DNA from: Streptomyces catenulae
GTDB taxonomy: Bacteria; Actinomycetota; Actinomycetes; Streptomycetales; Streptomycetaceae
Length of the DNA stretch: 64,000 bases
Direction: 5' to 3'
NCBI RefSeq assembly: GCF_000718015.1
Contig: NZ_JODY01000012.1
Location: 110,157-174,156 of the forward strand
In this document: positions 25,792 to 32,938 of the stretch, piece by piece
Layout: the number at the start of each line of letters is the position of its first letter
Position numbering within the stretch: the first letter of the stretch is position 1
Program-made: the position numbers and the translations under genes
Notes under the pieces: model-generated
What the model was told of the DNA's origin: nothing
Database searches by the model: none
Seen by the model: the letters and a program-made list of their open reading frames with translations, nothing else

Positions 25792-26309
25792 GCGAGGCTG
25801 TACATCTCCGTCGTGTCCCCCATCGGCGTCGAGCCGTCGTACGTCACTTCCAGACCGGTGAACGCCCGGCCCCCCTCGACCGTCCGCACCCCGTACAGCC
25901 GGAACCGCGCCGGGAACACCGCGTCCCCCGCCGTCCCCGCCGCCGCCTTCTCCACCTGCACCACACCCCGGCCCTCCGCCGACGTCCGGCCGTACCGCTC
26001 CCAGGTGATCCCGGTCGCCACCATCCCCGAGTCCGCACAGGTCAACGTGATCACCTGCGGCTCGACCTCCGGCTCACCGAAACCGCAGTCCCGCACCCCG
26101 GGCAGCCCCGACGCCGTCGCCCGCTCCGGCGCCGCCCCCGGCGCCGGACGCTGCCGCGCCGCCGACGTCTGCGGCGCCACATCCACCGCCGACGCGTGCC
26201 GCCCCGCCTGCACACCCCACACCCCGGCCGCGAGCAGCACCGTGAGCACGGCGCCCACCGGCACAGCGGTACGCCACCCCACCCGGCGCGCCCCTACGCG
26301 GTCGCCCAT
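25788..26309 (-). CDS. Membrane-anchored extracytoplasmic protein, partner of sensor kinase
   Basis: 173 residues from the ATG at 26309 with an AAGGAGAGG ribosome binding site. A basic N-terminus and a single hydrophobic segment (AVPVGAVLTVLLAAGVWGV, about 14-33) are followed by an Ala/Pro linker and a folded extracytoplasmic domain of about 110 residues. Two cysteines (VRDCGF and LTCADSG) could form a disulfide. I do not recognise a family. The 4-base overlap with the kinase gene suggests it feeds signal to, or is controlled with, that kinase, in the manner of accessory proteins such as CseA. Confidence 0.75.
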   Translation of the reverse strand: MGDRVGARRVGWRTAVPVGAVLTVLLAAGVWGVQAGRHASAVDVAPQTSAARQRPAPGAAPERATASGLPGVRDCGFGEPEVEPQVITLTCADSGMVATGITWERYGRTSAEGRGVVQVEKAAAGTAGDAVFPARFRLYGVRTVEGGRAFTGLEVTYDGSTPMGDTTEMYSLA

Positions 26310-26699
26310 CGCCCTCTCCTTCCGGGGCCGCGGCCCCGCACCCCGCCGGCACACCCGACGCCACCACTCCCCACGAGGGGCCCGGCGAACGGCGGCTTCG
26401 CGGACACATGGCAACGGCACCGACCCACCCTGCCCGGCCCCCCGCACGGGCTGATTGCCCGCACACGGCGATGACCGCGCGGCTGCGTACCAGTTCTGTA
26501 ACAACGCCCCTCCGACCTGGCCCGGAGCGCCCCCGCTCGCGGTCCGCGAAACCGCAGGCCACCATGGCTTCCTCGGACGGCTCAGCCCGGGTGACGTACG
26601 TCCCCTTCCGGAGCCATGGTGGTTTGATCCGCGCTCGACTGCGCAGGCGCACCCGTCGTATCCCCGCGCACTTCGCGCTCTGAACGAGAGGACCGCCTC
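26310..26699. promoter_or_regulatory. Divergent intergenic region with a long inverted repeat
   Basis: 390 bases between the sensor kinase operon and the MHS transporter, with no gene visible. It contains a perfect 11-bp inverted repeat, CCACCATGGCT at 26559-26569 and AGCCATGGTGG at 26612-26622, separated by 42 bases. Each arm holds the palindrome CCATGG. The transporter ribosome binding site GAGAGGA is at about 26687-26693. Confidence 0.5.
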
Positions 26700-28238
26700 G
26701 TGCCGACCGGCAGCACCGAAGCAGACCCCGCCTCCGAACACGACCCGGAGGCCCTCAAGCGCCACCGCGCGCTCTTCCGTGCCATAGCCCGGCGCAGGAA
26801 TCCCAAACTGCGGCGCACCGACATCACCATCACCGACGAGCGCGTGGTCCGGCGTGCCGTGAAGGCGGCCGCCCTCGGTAACGCCATGGAGTGGTTCGAC
26901 TTCGGGATCTACAGCTATCTCGCGGTCACCATCGGCCAGGTCTTCTTCCCCAACGGCAACGGCACCGTCAGCCTGCTGTCCTCGTTCGCCACCTTCGCCG
27001 TGGCGTTCCTCGTCCGCCCCCTCGGCGGCGCCTTCTTCGGCCCGCTCGGCGACCGGGTCGGCCGCAAGAAGGTCCTCGCCCTCACCATGATCATGATGGC
27101 CGCGGGCACCTTCTGCATCGGCCTGATCCCCTCCTACGACGCGATCGGCTTCTGGTCCCCGGCCCTGCTCATCCTCTTCCGGCTGGTCCAGGGCTTCTCC
27201 ACGGGCGGCGAGTACGGCGGCGCCTCCACCTTCATCGCCGAGTACGCCCCCGACAAGAAGCGCGGCTACTACGGCAGCTTCCTGGAGATGGGCACCCTGA
27301 TCGGCTACACCGGCGCCGCCGGGATCGTGCTGATCCTCAACACCACCGTCGGCGCGGACGCCATGCTCCACTGGGCCTGGCGCATCCCGTTCCTGGTCGC
27401 CGGACCGCTCGGTCTGGTCGGTCTCTACCTGCGGCTACGCCTCGACGAGACGCCCGCCTTCCAGAAGCTGGAGGCGGCCCAGACGCACTCCGCGACCGGC
27501 TCGCCCGCCGAGGCGGAGGCGGAGTTCGCGCACCTCTCCGAGAACGCCCCCAAGAAGAAGATCGGCGAGATCTTCGCCCAGCAGTGGCCCACGCTGATCC
27601 TCTGCATCGCCCTCGTCGGCGCGTACAACATCGCCGACTACATGCTGCTCTCGTACATGCCGACGTACCTCACCGACACCCTGCACTACAAGGAGTCGCA
27701 CGGCCTGCTGATCCTGCTGGCCACCATGATCGCGCTGATGCTGATCATCACCACCGTCGGCAAGCTCAACGACCACTACGGCCGCAAACCGCTCCTGATG
27801 AGCGGCATGCTCGGCTTCTTCATCACCGCCATCCCCGCTTTCCTCCTGGTCAAGCAGGGCTCGCTGGCCGCCGTCATCGCCGGTATGGCCCTCCTGGGCC
27901 TCTCCCTCGTCTGCCTCCTGGGCACCATGTCCGCCGCCCTCCCGGCCCTCTTCCCCACCAGCGTCCGCTACGGCTCGCTCTCCATCGGCTACAACCTCGC
28001 CGTCTCGGTCTTCGGCGGCACCACCCCCCTGGTGATCACCGCCCTGATGGACGCCTTCCACGGCAACGTCATGGTCCCCGCCTACTACACGATGGGCGCC
28101 GCCCTCGTCGGCGTCATCGCCGTCGCCTGCATGAAGGAAACCGCCCAGCAGCCCCTGGCCGGCTCCCCGCCCTCGGTAGCCACCAAGGAGGAGGCGGTAG
28201 AAATGATCACCTCCCAGAACCAGGAACCGAAGTTCTGA
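26700..28238 (+). CDS. MFS transporter, metabolite:H+ symporter (ProP-like) family
   Basis: 512 residues from the GTG at 26700 with GAGAGGA upstream. A 60-residue charged cytoplasmic N-terminus is followed by 12 TM helices. The MHS hallmark 'GNAMEWFDFGIYSYLAV' starts TM1. The MFS loop 2-3 motif is GPLGDRVGRKKVL, 'LVQGFSTGGEYGGASTF' marks TM4-5, and the second-half loop is LNDHYGRKPLLM. Close relatives transport proline/betaine, shikimate, citrate or ketoglutarate with protons. ProP-type is favoured by similarity, but the C-terminal coiled-coil of E. coli ProP is not evident. A terminator follows. Confidence 0.93.
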   Translation: MPTGSTEADPASEHDPEALKRHRALFRAIARRRNPKLRRTDITITDERVVRRAVKAAALGNAMEWFDFGIYSYLAVTIGQVFFPNGNGTVSLLSSFATFAVAFLVRPLGGAFFGPLGDRVGRKKVLALTMIMMAAGTFCIGLIPSYDAIGFWSPALLILFRLVQGFSTGGEYGGASTFIAEYAPDKKRGYYGSFLEMGTLIGYTGAAGIVLILNTTVGADAMLHWAWRIPFLVAGPLGLVGLYLRLRLDETPAFQKLEAAQTHSATGSPAEAEAEFAHLSENAPKKKIGEIFAQQWPTLILCIALVGAYNIADYMLLSYMPTYLTDTLHYKESHGLLILLATMIALMLIITTVGKLNDHYGRKPLLMSGMLGFFITAIPAFLLVKQGSLAAVIAGMALLGLSLVCLLGTMSAALPALFPTSVRYGSLSIGYNLAVSVFGGTTPLVITALMDAFHGNVMVPAYYTMGAALVGVIAVACMKETAQQPLAGSPPSVATKEEAVEMITSQNQEPKF

Positions 28239-28262
28239 GGGACGTCCCGGAAGCCCGCCGCA

Positions 28263-28297
28263 GCGCCAAATCCCCCGTCGATCGGGGGGCTTGGCGC
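28263..28297 (+). terminator. Terminator hairpin after the MHS transporter
   Basis: Arms GCGCCAA...CCCCC (28263-28276) and GGGGG...TTGGCGC (from about 28284 to 28297) with a short loop, 25 bases after the transporter stop. Confidence 0.7.
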
Positions 28298-28365
28298 GAA
28301 AGCCAGCCGCTCCCCCGCTGACCTACTGCCGCCTTCGAGGCAGCCAGTACTATGGCCGGGAACGC

Positions 28366-28447
28366 GCGGCCGTGCTGTAACAGGTAGCCAGGCTGGTTTT
28401 AGGTACCAGTGCCTCCGGGCGTGAGGGTTCGAGTCCCTCCGGCCGTA
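28366..28447 (+). tRNA. tRNA-Leu (anticodon UAG)
   Basis: An 82-base class II tRNA folds cleanly: acceptor 28366-28372 with 28440-28446 (pair 1-72 is G-U), D stem CTG/CAG, anticodon stem CTGGT/ACCAG with loop TTTAGGT at 28398-28404, giving anticodon UAG. A long variable arm (GCC-TCCG-GGC) and T arm GAGGG-TTCGAGT-CCCTC follow. The 3' CCA is not encoded. It decodes CUA (and possibly other CUN) leucine codons. It is not bldA, whose anticodon is UAA. Confidence 0.93.
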
Positions 28448-28457
28448 CCGGATCCAC

Positions 28458-28493
28458 CGAGGCCCCGACCACGAGTACGTGGTCGGGGCCTCG
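28458..28493 (+). terminator. Strong terminator hairpin after tRNA-Leu
   Basis: Perfect 16-bp arms (28458-28473 and 28478-28493, starting CGAGGCCCCGACC) around AGTA, then TTCC. It ends the tRNA transcript and may also stop rdgB read-through from the opposite side. Confidence 0.9.
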
Positions 28494-28513
28494 TTCCGTA
28501 CGGGCTCACCCGT

Positions 28514-29149
28514 TCAGCCCAGCAGCTCCCGCACCACCGGTGTCAGGGCGCGGAAGGCCTTGCCGCGGTGGCTGATGGCGTTCTTCTCGTCGGGGGTCAG
28601 CTCGGCGCAGGTGCGGGTGTCGCCGAGGGGCTGGAGGATCGGGTCGTAGCCGAAGCCGCCGGTGCCGGACGGGGTGTGGCGCAGGGTGCCCGGGAGGGTG
28701 CCCTCGACGACGCGTTCGGTGCCGTCGGGGAGGGCGAGGGCCGCCGCGCAGGCGAAGTGGGCGGCGCGGTGCGGCTCGTCGATGTCGGAGAGCTGGGCGA
28801 GGAGCAGATCGAGGTTGGCGCGGTCGTCGCCGTGGCGGCCGGACCAGCGGGCGGAGAAGATGCCCGGCGCACCGCCGAGGACCTCGACGCAGAGGCCGGA
28901 GTCGTCGGCGACGGCCGGGTGGCCGGTGGCGCGGGCCAGGGCGTGCGCCTTGAGCAGGGCGTTCTCGGCGAAGGTGGTGCCGGTTTCCTTGACGTCGGGG
29001 ATCTCCGGGTAGGCGTCGGCGCCGACGAGTTCGACGTCGAGACCGGCGGCGGTGAGGATCGCGCGGAGTTCGGTGACCTTACCGGCGTTACGGGTGGCGA
29101 GGATGAGGCGGCGGGGTGCGTCCGGCCGCGGCTCGGTTGAGTGCTGCAT
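28514..29149 (-). CDS. rdgB: XTP/dITP diphosphatase (RdgB/HAM1)
   Basis: 211 residues from the ATG at 29149. It hydrolyses ITP, dITP and XTP to monophosphates, cleansing nucleotide pools in the cytoplasm. Family motifs: LILATRNAGKVTELRAIL near the N-terminus, ETGTTFAENALLKAHALA, VADDSGLCVEVLGGAPGIFSARW (in parts) and GTGGFGYDPIL. The C-terminal SHRGKAFRAL is also conserved. The lipoprotein gene and rph lie upstream on the same strand, and rph-rdgB clustering is common in actinobacteria. Confidence 0.96.
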   Translation of the reverse strand: MQHSTEPRPDAPRRLILATRNAGKVTELRAILTAAGLDVELVGADAYPEIPDVKETGTTFAENALLKAHALARATGHPAVADDSGLCVEVLGGAPGIFSARWSGRHGDDRANLDLLLAQLSDIDEPHRAAHFACAAALALPDGTERVVEGTLPGTLRHTPSGTGGFGYDPILQPLGDTRTCAELTPDEKNAISHRGKAFRALTPVVRELLG

Positions 29150-29158
29150 GGGGAGTGA

Positions 29159-29575
29159 TTATCCCGGGGTGCAGACCTTGGTCAGTTCGCCGGCCGCGTC
29201 GGCGAGCGGCCGGAGGTCGGGGTCCTTGCCGTCGCGGAGCGACCGGCGGGCGTTGTCGATGCCGTCGTTCATGCTCTTCAGCGCCTTGGTGAGGTCCGGG
29301 TCGCCGGTGGCGTCGCCGATGCCCTTGAGGTCGCGGTCGAGTCCGTCGAGGGCTTTCTCGGTCCGCTCGGGGTGGTCGGTGGCGTCCTGGGCGGTCTTCT
29401 GGAGCTTGTCGACTCCGTTCACGACGGCGGTGGCGGTGTGGGCGCAGTCCATCGCCTTGTCGACGGCGCCGCAGCCGGTGAGCGCGGGTATCGCGAGCGC
29501 CGCGGCGGCGAGGGCCGCGACGGCGGTGGCGGCGGGACGTCGGCGCGGGCGGGTGCCGCGGGTGTGCAAGGTCAT
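29159..29575 (-). CDS. Putative lipoprotein
   Basis: 138 residues from the ATG at 29575 with GGGGGAG upstream. A basic start (TRGTRPRRRP) and hydrophobic stretch end in the lipobox ALTGC at about residue 34, so the mature protein would be a lipid-anchored extracytoplasmic protein of about 105 residues. The mature part is mostly helical and charged, with two further cysteines (DCAH and KVCTPG) that may pair. Family not recognised. It lies between rdgB (9 bases downstream) and rph, so it is probably co-transcribed with rdgB. Confidence 0.8.
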   Translation of the reverse strand: MTLHTRGTRPRRRPAATAVAALAAAALAIPALTGCGAVDKAMDCAHTATAVVNGVDKLQKTAQDATDHPERTEKALDGLDRDLKGIGDATGDPDLTKALKSMNDGIDNARRSLRDGKDPDLRPLADAAGELTKVCTPG

Positions 29576-29792
29576 GGAACGGTTCTCCCCCACGTCATGA
29601 ACAGGTAAAGCAGACAGGGGGAGAAACGCGGGGCGGGGGGATTTGGTTGCCGCCGTTGTGGGGGGCGGCCCCGGCCCCGCCCCCGCCCGTAACGGCGCCG
29701 ACCGCGCCCCCGGTGGGGACGCGGTCGGACGGTGCGGGTGGGGCGGGCCTCGACCGGGAGCCGGGGGCTGGGCCCCGGGAGCCGGGGCCAGG

Positions 29793-29919
29793 GGCCGGAA
29801 GCCAAGAGCCGGGTCCCGGGAGCCGGAGGCCGGGGGCCAGGGCCGGGGCCGGAAGCCAAGAGCCGGGTCCCGGGAGCCGGGGCCAGGGGCCGGAAGCCAA
29901 GAGCCGGGTCCCGGGAGCC
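29793..29919. repeat. Three copies of a 32-bp repeat downstream of rph
   Basis: GGCCGGAAGCCAAGAGCCGGGTCCCGGGAGCC-like units lie at 29793-29824, 29847-29878 and 29888-29919, embedded in G/C-rich degenerate repeats from about 29755 to 29965. The gap 29576-29966 (391 bases) has no gene. Each unit can form a hairpin (CCGGGTCCCGG core). No leader, cas genes or regular spacers are present. Confidence 0.8.
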
Positions 29920-29966
29920 AGAGGCCGGGGGCCAGGGCCGGGCCCCCGGACCCAGAGGCCGGGGCC

Positions 29967-30698
29967 TCAGAGCGTGCGGGCGAGGGCCTCGCGCTGGGCG
30001 GCTTCGAGGTCGGCGCAACCGGCGACGGCGAGGTCGAGGAGGGCGTTCAGCTCGGTGCGGTCGAAGGGCTCGGCCTCGGCGGTGCCCTGGACCTCGACGA
30101 AGCGCCCGTCGCCGGTGCAGACGACGTTCATGTCGGTCTCGGCGCGGACGTCCTCCTCGTAGCAGAGGTCGAGGAGCGGGGTGGAGTCGACGATGCCGAC
30201 GGAGACGGCGGAGACGGTGCCGGTCAGCGGCTTGCGGCCGTGCTTGATGATCTTCTTCTGCTGGGCCCAGGCGACCGCGTCGGCGAGGGCGACGTAGGCG
30301 CCGGTGATGGCGGCGGTACGGGTGCCGCCGTCGGCCTGGAGGACGTCGCAGTCGAGGACGACGGTGTTCTCGCCGAGGGCCTTGAAGTCGATGACGGCGC
30401 GGAGCGAGCGGCCGATGAGACGGCTGATCTCGTGGGTGCGGCCGCCGATCTTGCCGCGGACCGCCTCGCGGTCACCGCGGGTGTTGGTGGAGCGGGGCAG
30501 CATCGCGTACTCGGCGGTGACCCAGCCCTCGCCGGTGCCCTTGCGCCAGCGGGGCACGCCCTCGGTGACGGAGGCGGTGCAGAAGACCTTGGTGTCGCCG
30601 AAGGAGACGAGAACGGAGCCTTCGGCGTGCTTGCTCCAGCCGCGTTCCAGGGCGACGGGGCGGAGCTGTTCGGGGGTGCGGCCGTCGATGCGAGACAT
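29967..30698 (-). CDS. rph: Ribonuclease PH
   Basis: 243 residues from the ATG at 30698, the usual length. It is a phosphorolytic 3'-5' exoribonuclease that trims tRNA 3' ends in the cytoplasm. Motifs: the N-terminal [14 protein letters not shown], '[19 protein letters not shown]', '[17 protein letters not shown]', '[17 protein letters not shown]' and the phosphate-binding region '[18 protein letters not shown]'. The ribosome binding site is weak. The start is fixed by family alignment. The downstream 390 bases are repetitive and non-coding before the lipoprotein gene. Confidence 0.96.
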   Translation of the reverse strand: MSRIDGRTPEQLRPVALERGWSKHAEGSVLVSFGDTKVFCTASVTEGVPRWRKGTGEGWVTAEYAMLPRSTNTRGDREAVRGKIGGRTHEISRLIGRSLRAVIDFKALGENTVVLDCDVLQADGGTRTAAITGAYVALADAVAWAQQKKIIKHGRKPLTGTVSAVSVGIVDSTPLLDLCYEEDVRAETDMNVVCTGDGRFVEVQGTAEAEPFDRTELNALLDLAVAGCADLEAAQREALARTL

Positions 30699-30823
30699 GG
30701 CGTAGAGCCTAGCGGGAACGGGGTGGGGGTCGGTCCGGGCGGCGGGGGGCGGGCGGAAACGCCGCGGGCCCCGGACCGTACGCGATGCACGGTGGCCGGG
30801 GCCCGGGGAGCGAACAGGTTCGC

Positions 30824-31057
30824 CTACATCATGTCCTCGATCTCCGCCGCGATCGGGTCCGCGTCGGTGCCGATGACCACCTGGATGGCGGTACCCATCT
30901 TGACGACGCCGTGGGCGCCGGCGGCCTTGAGGGCGGCCTCGTCGACCAGGGAGGCGTCGTTGACCTCGGTGCGCAGGCGGGTGATGCAGCCCTCGACCTC
31001 TTCGATGTTGTCGAGTCCGCCGAGCCCGGCGACGATCTTCTCGGCCTTGGATGCCAT
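30824..31057 (-). CDS. nagF: PTS EIIB component, GlcNAc-type (NagF)
   Basis: 77 residues from the ATG at 31057 (GGAG upstream). A small standalone EIIB domain of the glucose/GlcNAc superfamily: the phosphorylated Cys24 is in [14 protein letters not shown], followed by '[17 protein letters not shown]' and '[16 protein letters not shown]'. It accepts phosphate from EIIA-Crr and hands it to sugar bound by the EIIC proteins encoded divergently at 31311-34297. The order matches S. coelicolor nagF-nagE1-nagE2 as I remember it. A dre operator lies in the shared promoter region. Confidence 0.92.
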   Translation of the reverse strand: MASKAEKIVAGLGGLDNIEEVEGCITRLRTEVNDASLVDEAALKAAGAHGVVKMGTAIQVVIGTDADPIAAEIEDMM

Positions 31058-31240
31058 GTCCACTCCTGCTTGTCTCGGCCGCCGGCGCGGGTGCCGGGCG
31101 GTGGTGCGGGGTGCGGTCGTGCCCTGCGGTTGACGAACCGTAACGCACGTTCAGCCCAGCTTTACGGGCGTTTGTCCGCTGTCTGGCGAAGGATAGCGAT
31201 CACCCGGAACGCGTACCGGGGGCCCGGGGGCCGCACCCCA

Positions 31241-31256
31241 AGTGGTCTACACCATC
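31241..31256. promoter_or_regulatory. DasR-responsive element (dre)
   Basis: AGTGGTCTACACCATC matches the dre consensus ACTGGTCTAGACCACT at 12-13 of 16 positions. It lies between divergent nagF and nagE1, so DasR bound here could repress both. Confidence 0.85.
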
Positions 31257-31310
31257 AGTATGCGGTACCCACCGGGCACGGCGTCGGCGGGCGGTTGCCG
31301 GAGGTGGCGG

Positions 31311-32621
31311 ATGAGTTCTGGCGCGGCGGCGGCACCCCGTACGAGGCGGGGCGCGCATCTCTTCCAGGGGATGCAGAAGATGGGGCGCAGCCTGCAGCTG
31401 CCGATCGCGGTGCTGCCCGCGGCGGGCATCCTGAACCGGCTGGGGCAGCCGGACGTGTTCGGCGCGGACGGGCTGGGCTGGGAGTCGGTGGCGAAGGTCT
31501 TCGCGGGGGCGGGGGGCGCGCTGCTGGATTCGGGGTTGGGGCTGCCGCTGCTGTTCTGCGTGGGTGTGGCGATCGGGATGGCGAAGAAGGCGGACGGGTC
31601 GACGGCGCTCGCCGCGGTGGTGGGGTTCCTCGTCTACTTCGCGGTGCTGCACCAGTTCCCGGAGGCGTGCCCGTCGGGGCAGACGTTCGCGCAGGCGGGT
31701 CCGTGGGGCGGGGTGTGTGTGACGGGGGCGGGGAAGGCGGCGCCCGCGACGTTCCAGAATCCGGGGGTGTTCGGCGGCATCGTGATGGGGTTCGCGGCGG
31801 CGTGGTGCTGGCAGCGGCTGCACCGGGTGAAGCTGGTGGACTGGCTGGGGTTCTTCAACGGGCGGCGGCTGGTGCCGATCGTGATGGCGTTCGTGGGGCT
31901 GGCGTTCGCGGTGGTCTGTCTGTTCGTGTGGCCGCCGGTGGGCGCGGCACTGACGTCGTTCAGCAAGTGGCTGACGGATCTGGACTGGCTCGGCTCGGGG
32001 ATCTTCGGGACGGCGAACCGGGCGTTGCTGGTGGTGGGGTTGCACCAGTTCCTGAACACCTTCGTCTGGTTCCAGTTCGGGGACTTCACCAAGCCGGACG
32101 GCACGGTGGTGCACGGGGACATCAACCGTTTCCTGGCGGGCGATCCGACGGCGGGGCAGTTCACCACGGGGTTCTTCCCGATCATGATGTTCGCGCTGCC
32201 CGCGGCGGCGCTGGCGATCACGCACTGCGCGCGTCCGGGGCGCCGTAAGGAGGTGGGCGGGCTGATGCTGTCGGTGGCGCTGACCTCGTTCGTCACCGGG
32301 GTCACCGAGCCGATCGAGTACTCCTTCGTCTTCATCGCGCCGGTGCTGTACGCGATCCACGCGGTGCTGACGGGGGTGTCGCTGGCGGTGTGCTGGGCGC
32401 TCGGGGTGCACGACAGTTTCAGTTTCTCGGCGGGGTTGATCGACTACGTCATCAACTGGGGGCTGGCGACGAAACCGTGGCTGCTCATTCCGATCGGGCT
32501 GTGCTTCGCGGTGGTCTACTACGCGCTGTTCCGGTTCGTGATCACGAAATTCGATCTGGCGACCCCGGGGCGGGAGCCGGTGGAAGTGGCGGAGGAATTG
32601 GAGCGGGAGAACGTGAAGTAG
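31311..32621 (+). CDS. nagE1: PTS EIIC component, GlcNAc-type (NagE1-like)
   Basis: 436 residues from the ATG at 31311, chosen for the GGAGG six bases upstream; an open frame extends back to 31242, through the dre. About ten hydrophobic segments. EIIC motifs: 'QKMGRSLQLPIAVLPAAGILNRLGQPD', 'GTANRALLVVGLHQFLNTF', the sugar-binding 'VTGVTEPIEYSF' and 'DINRFLAGDPTAGQFTTGFF' (quoted in parts). It transports and phosphorylates GlcNAc-like sugars with the separate EIIB NagF. It is paralogous to the next gene. Confidence 0.9.
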   Translation: MSSGAAAAPRTRRGAHLFQGMQKMGRSLQLPIAVLPAAGILNRLGQPDVFGADGLGWESVAKVFAGAGGALLDSGLGLPLLFCVGVAIGMAKKADGSTALAAVVGFLVYFAVLHQFPEACPSGQTFAQAGPWGGVCVTGAGKAAPATFQNPGVFGGIVMGFAAAWCWQRLHRVKLVDWLGFFNGRRLVPIVMAFVGLAFAVVCLFVWPPVGAALTSFSKWLTDLDWLGSGIFGTANRALLVVGLHQFLNTFVWFQFGDFTKPDGTVVHGDINRFLAGDPTAGQFTTGFFPIMMFALPAAALAITHCARPGRRKEVGGLMLSVALTSFVTGVTEPIEYSFVFIAPVLYAIHAVLTGVSLAVCWALGVHDSFSFSAGLIDYVINWGLATKPWLLIPIGLCFAVVYYALFRFVITKFDLATPGREPVEVAEELERENVK

Positions 32622-32804
32622 CGGTGGCGGTACGGCGGGTTCCGGGGTGGCCGTCCGGTGGGTGCGGGGCCGTACCGTTGGCGGGGCGAGGGCGGGCGGC
32701 ACCCTCGGGGGACGGGGGCGGAAAGCCGGTCTGACCTGCGCTTCTCTTCGTGGTGGCGGCCATTCCTCCGACGTCCTGGGGGCCCTTCTCCGACCCCGGT
32801 CCGC

Positions 32805-32822
32805 ATGTGGTCCACACCACTG
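32805..32822. promoter_or_regulatory. dre operator upstream of nagE2 (distal)
   Basis: ATGTGGTCCACACCACTG, a near-perfect dyad with the TGGTC...ACCAC core of DasR sites, 117 bases before the nagE2 start. Confidence 0.8.
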
Positions 32823-32861
32823 GGAAGAATGGATTCCTTTCGGCCGGGGCCACGTGCTAAG

Positions 32862-32895
32862 AATGGTCTAAACCACTGAGTGGTGTAGACAACAA
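32862..32895. promoter_or_regulatory. Tandem dre operators upstream of nagE2 (proximal)
   Basis: AATGGTCTAAACCACTG (32862-32878) is immediately followed by a second, weaker site AGTGGTGTAGACAACAA (32879-32895). Both fit the dre pattern TGGTCTAGACCA with one or two deviations. Between 32622 and 32938 there is no gene; the region is the nagE2 promoter. Confidence 0.8.
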
Positions 32896-32938
32896 GCGGG
32901 CCGCACCCCTGAGTGCCCGCCGCACCTGGAGGAATCCG

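Noticed and set aside
28366..28447. bldA tRNA
   Set aside because: The anticodon is UAG, not UAA, so it does not decode the developmental UUA codon.
29793..29919. Possible small CRISPR array
   Set aside because: Only three units, irregular spacing of 41-54 bases, G/C-rich spacers themselves repetitive, and no cas genes.
29572..30018. Pro/Arg-rich open frame on the minus strand across the rph-lipoprotein gap
   Set aside because: It overlaps the rph 3' end out of frame and is generated by the hairpin repeats; no ribosome binding site or conserved feature.
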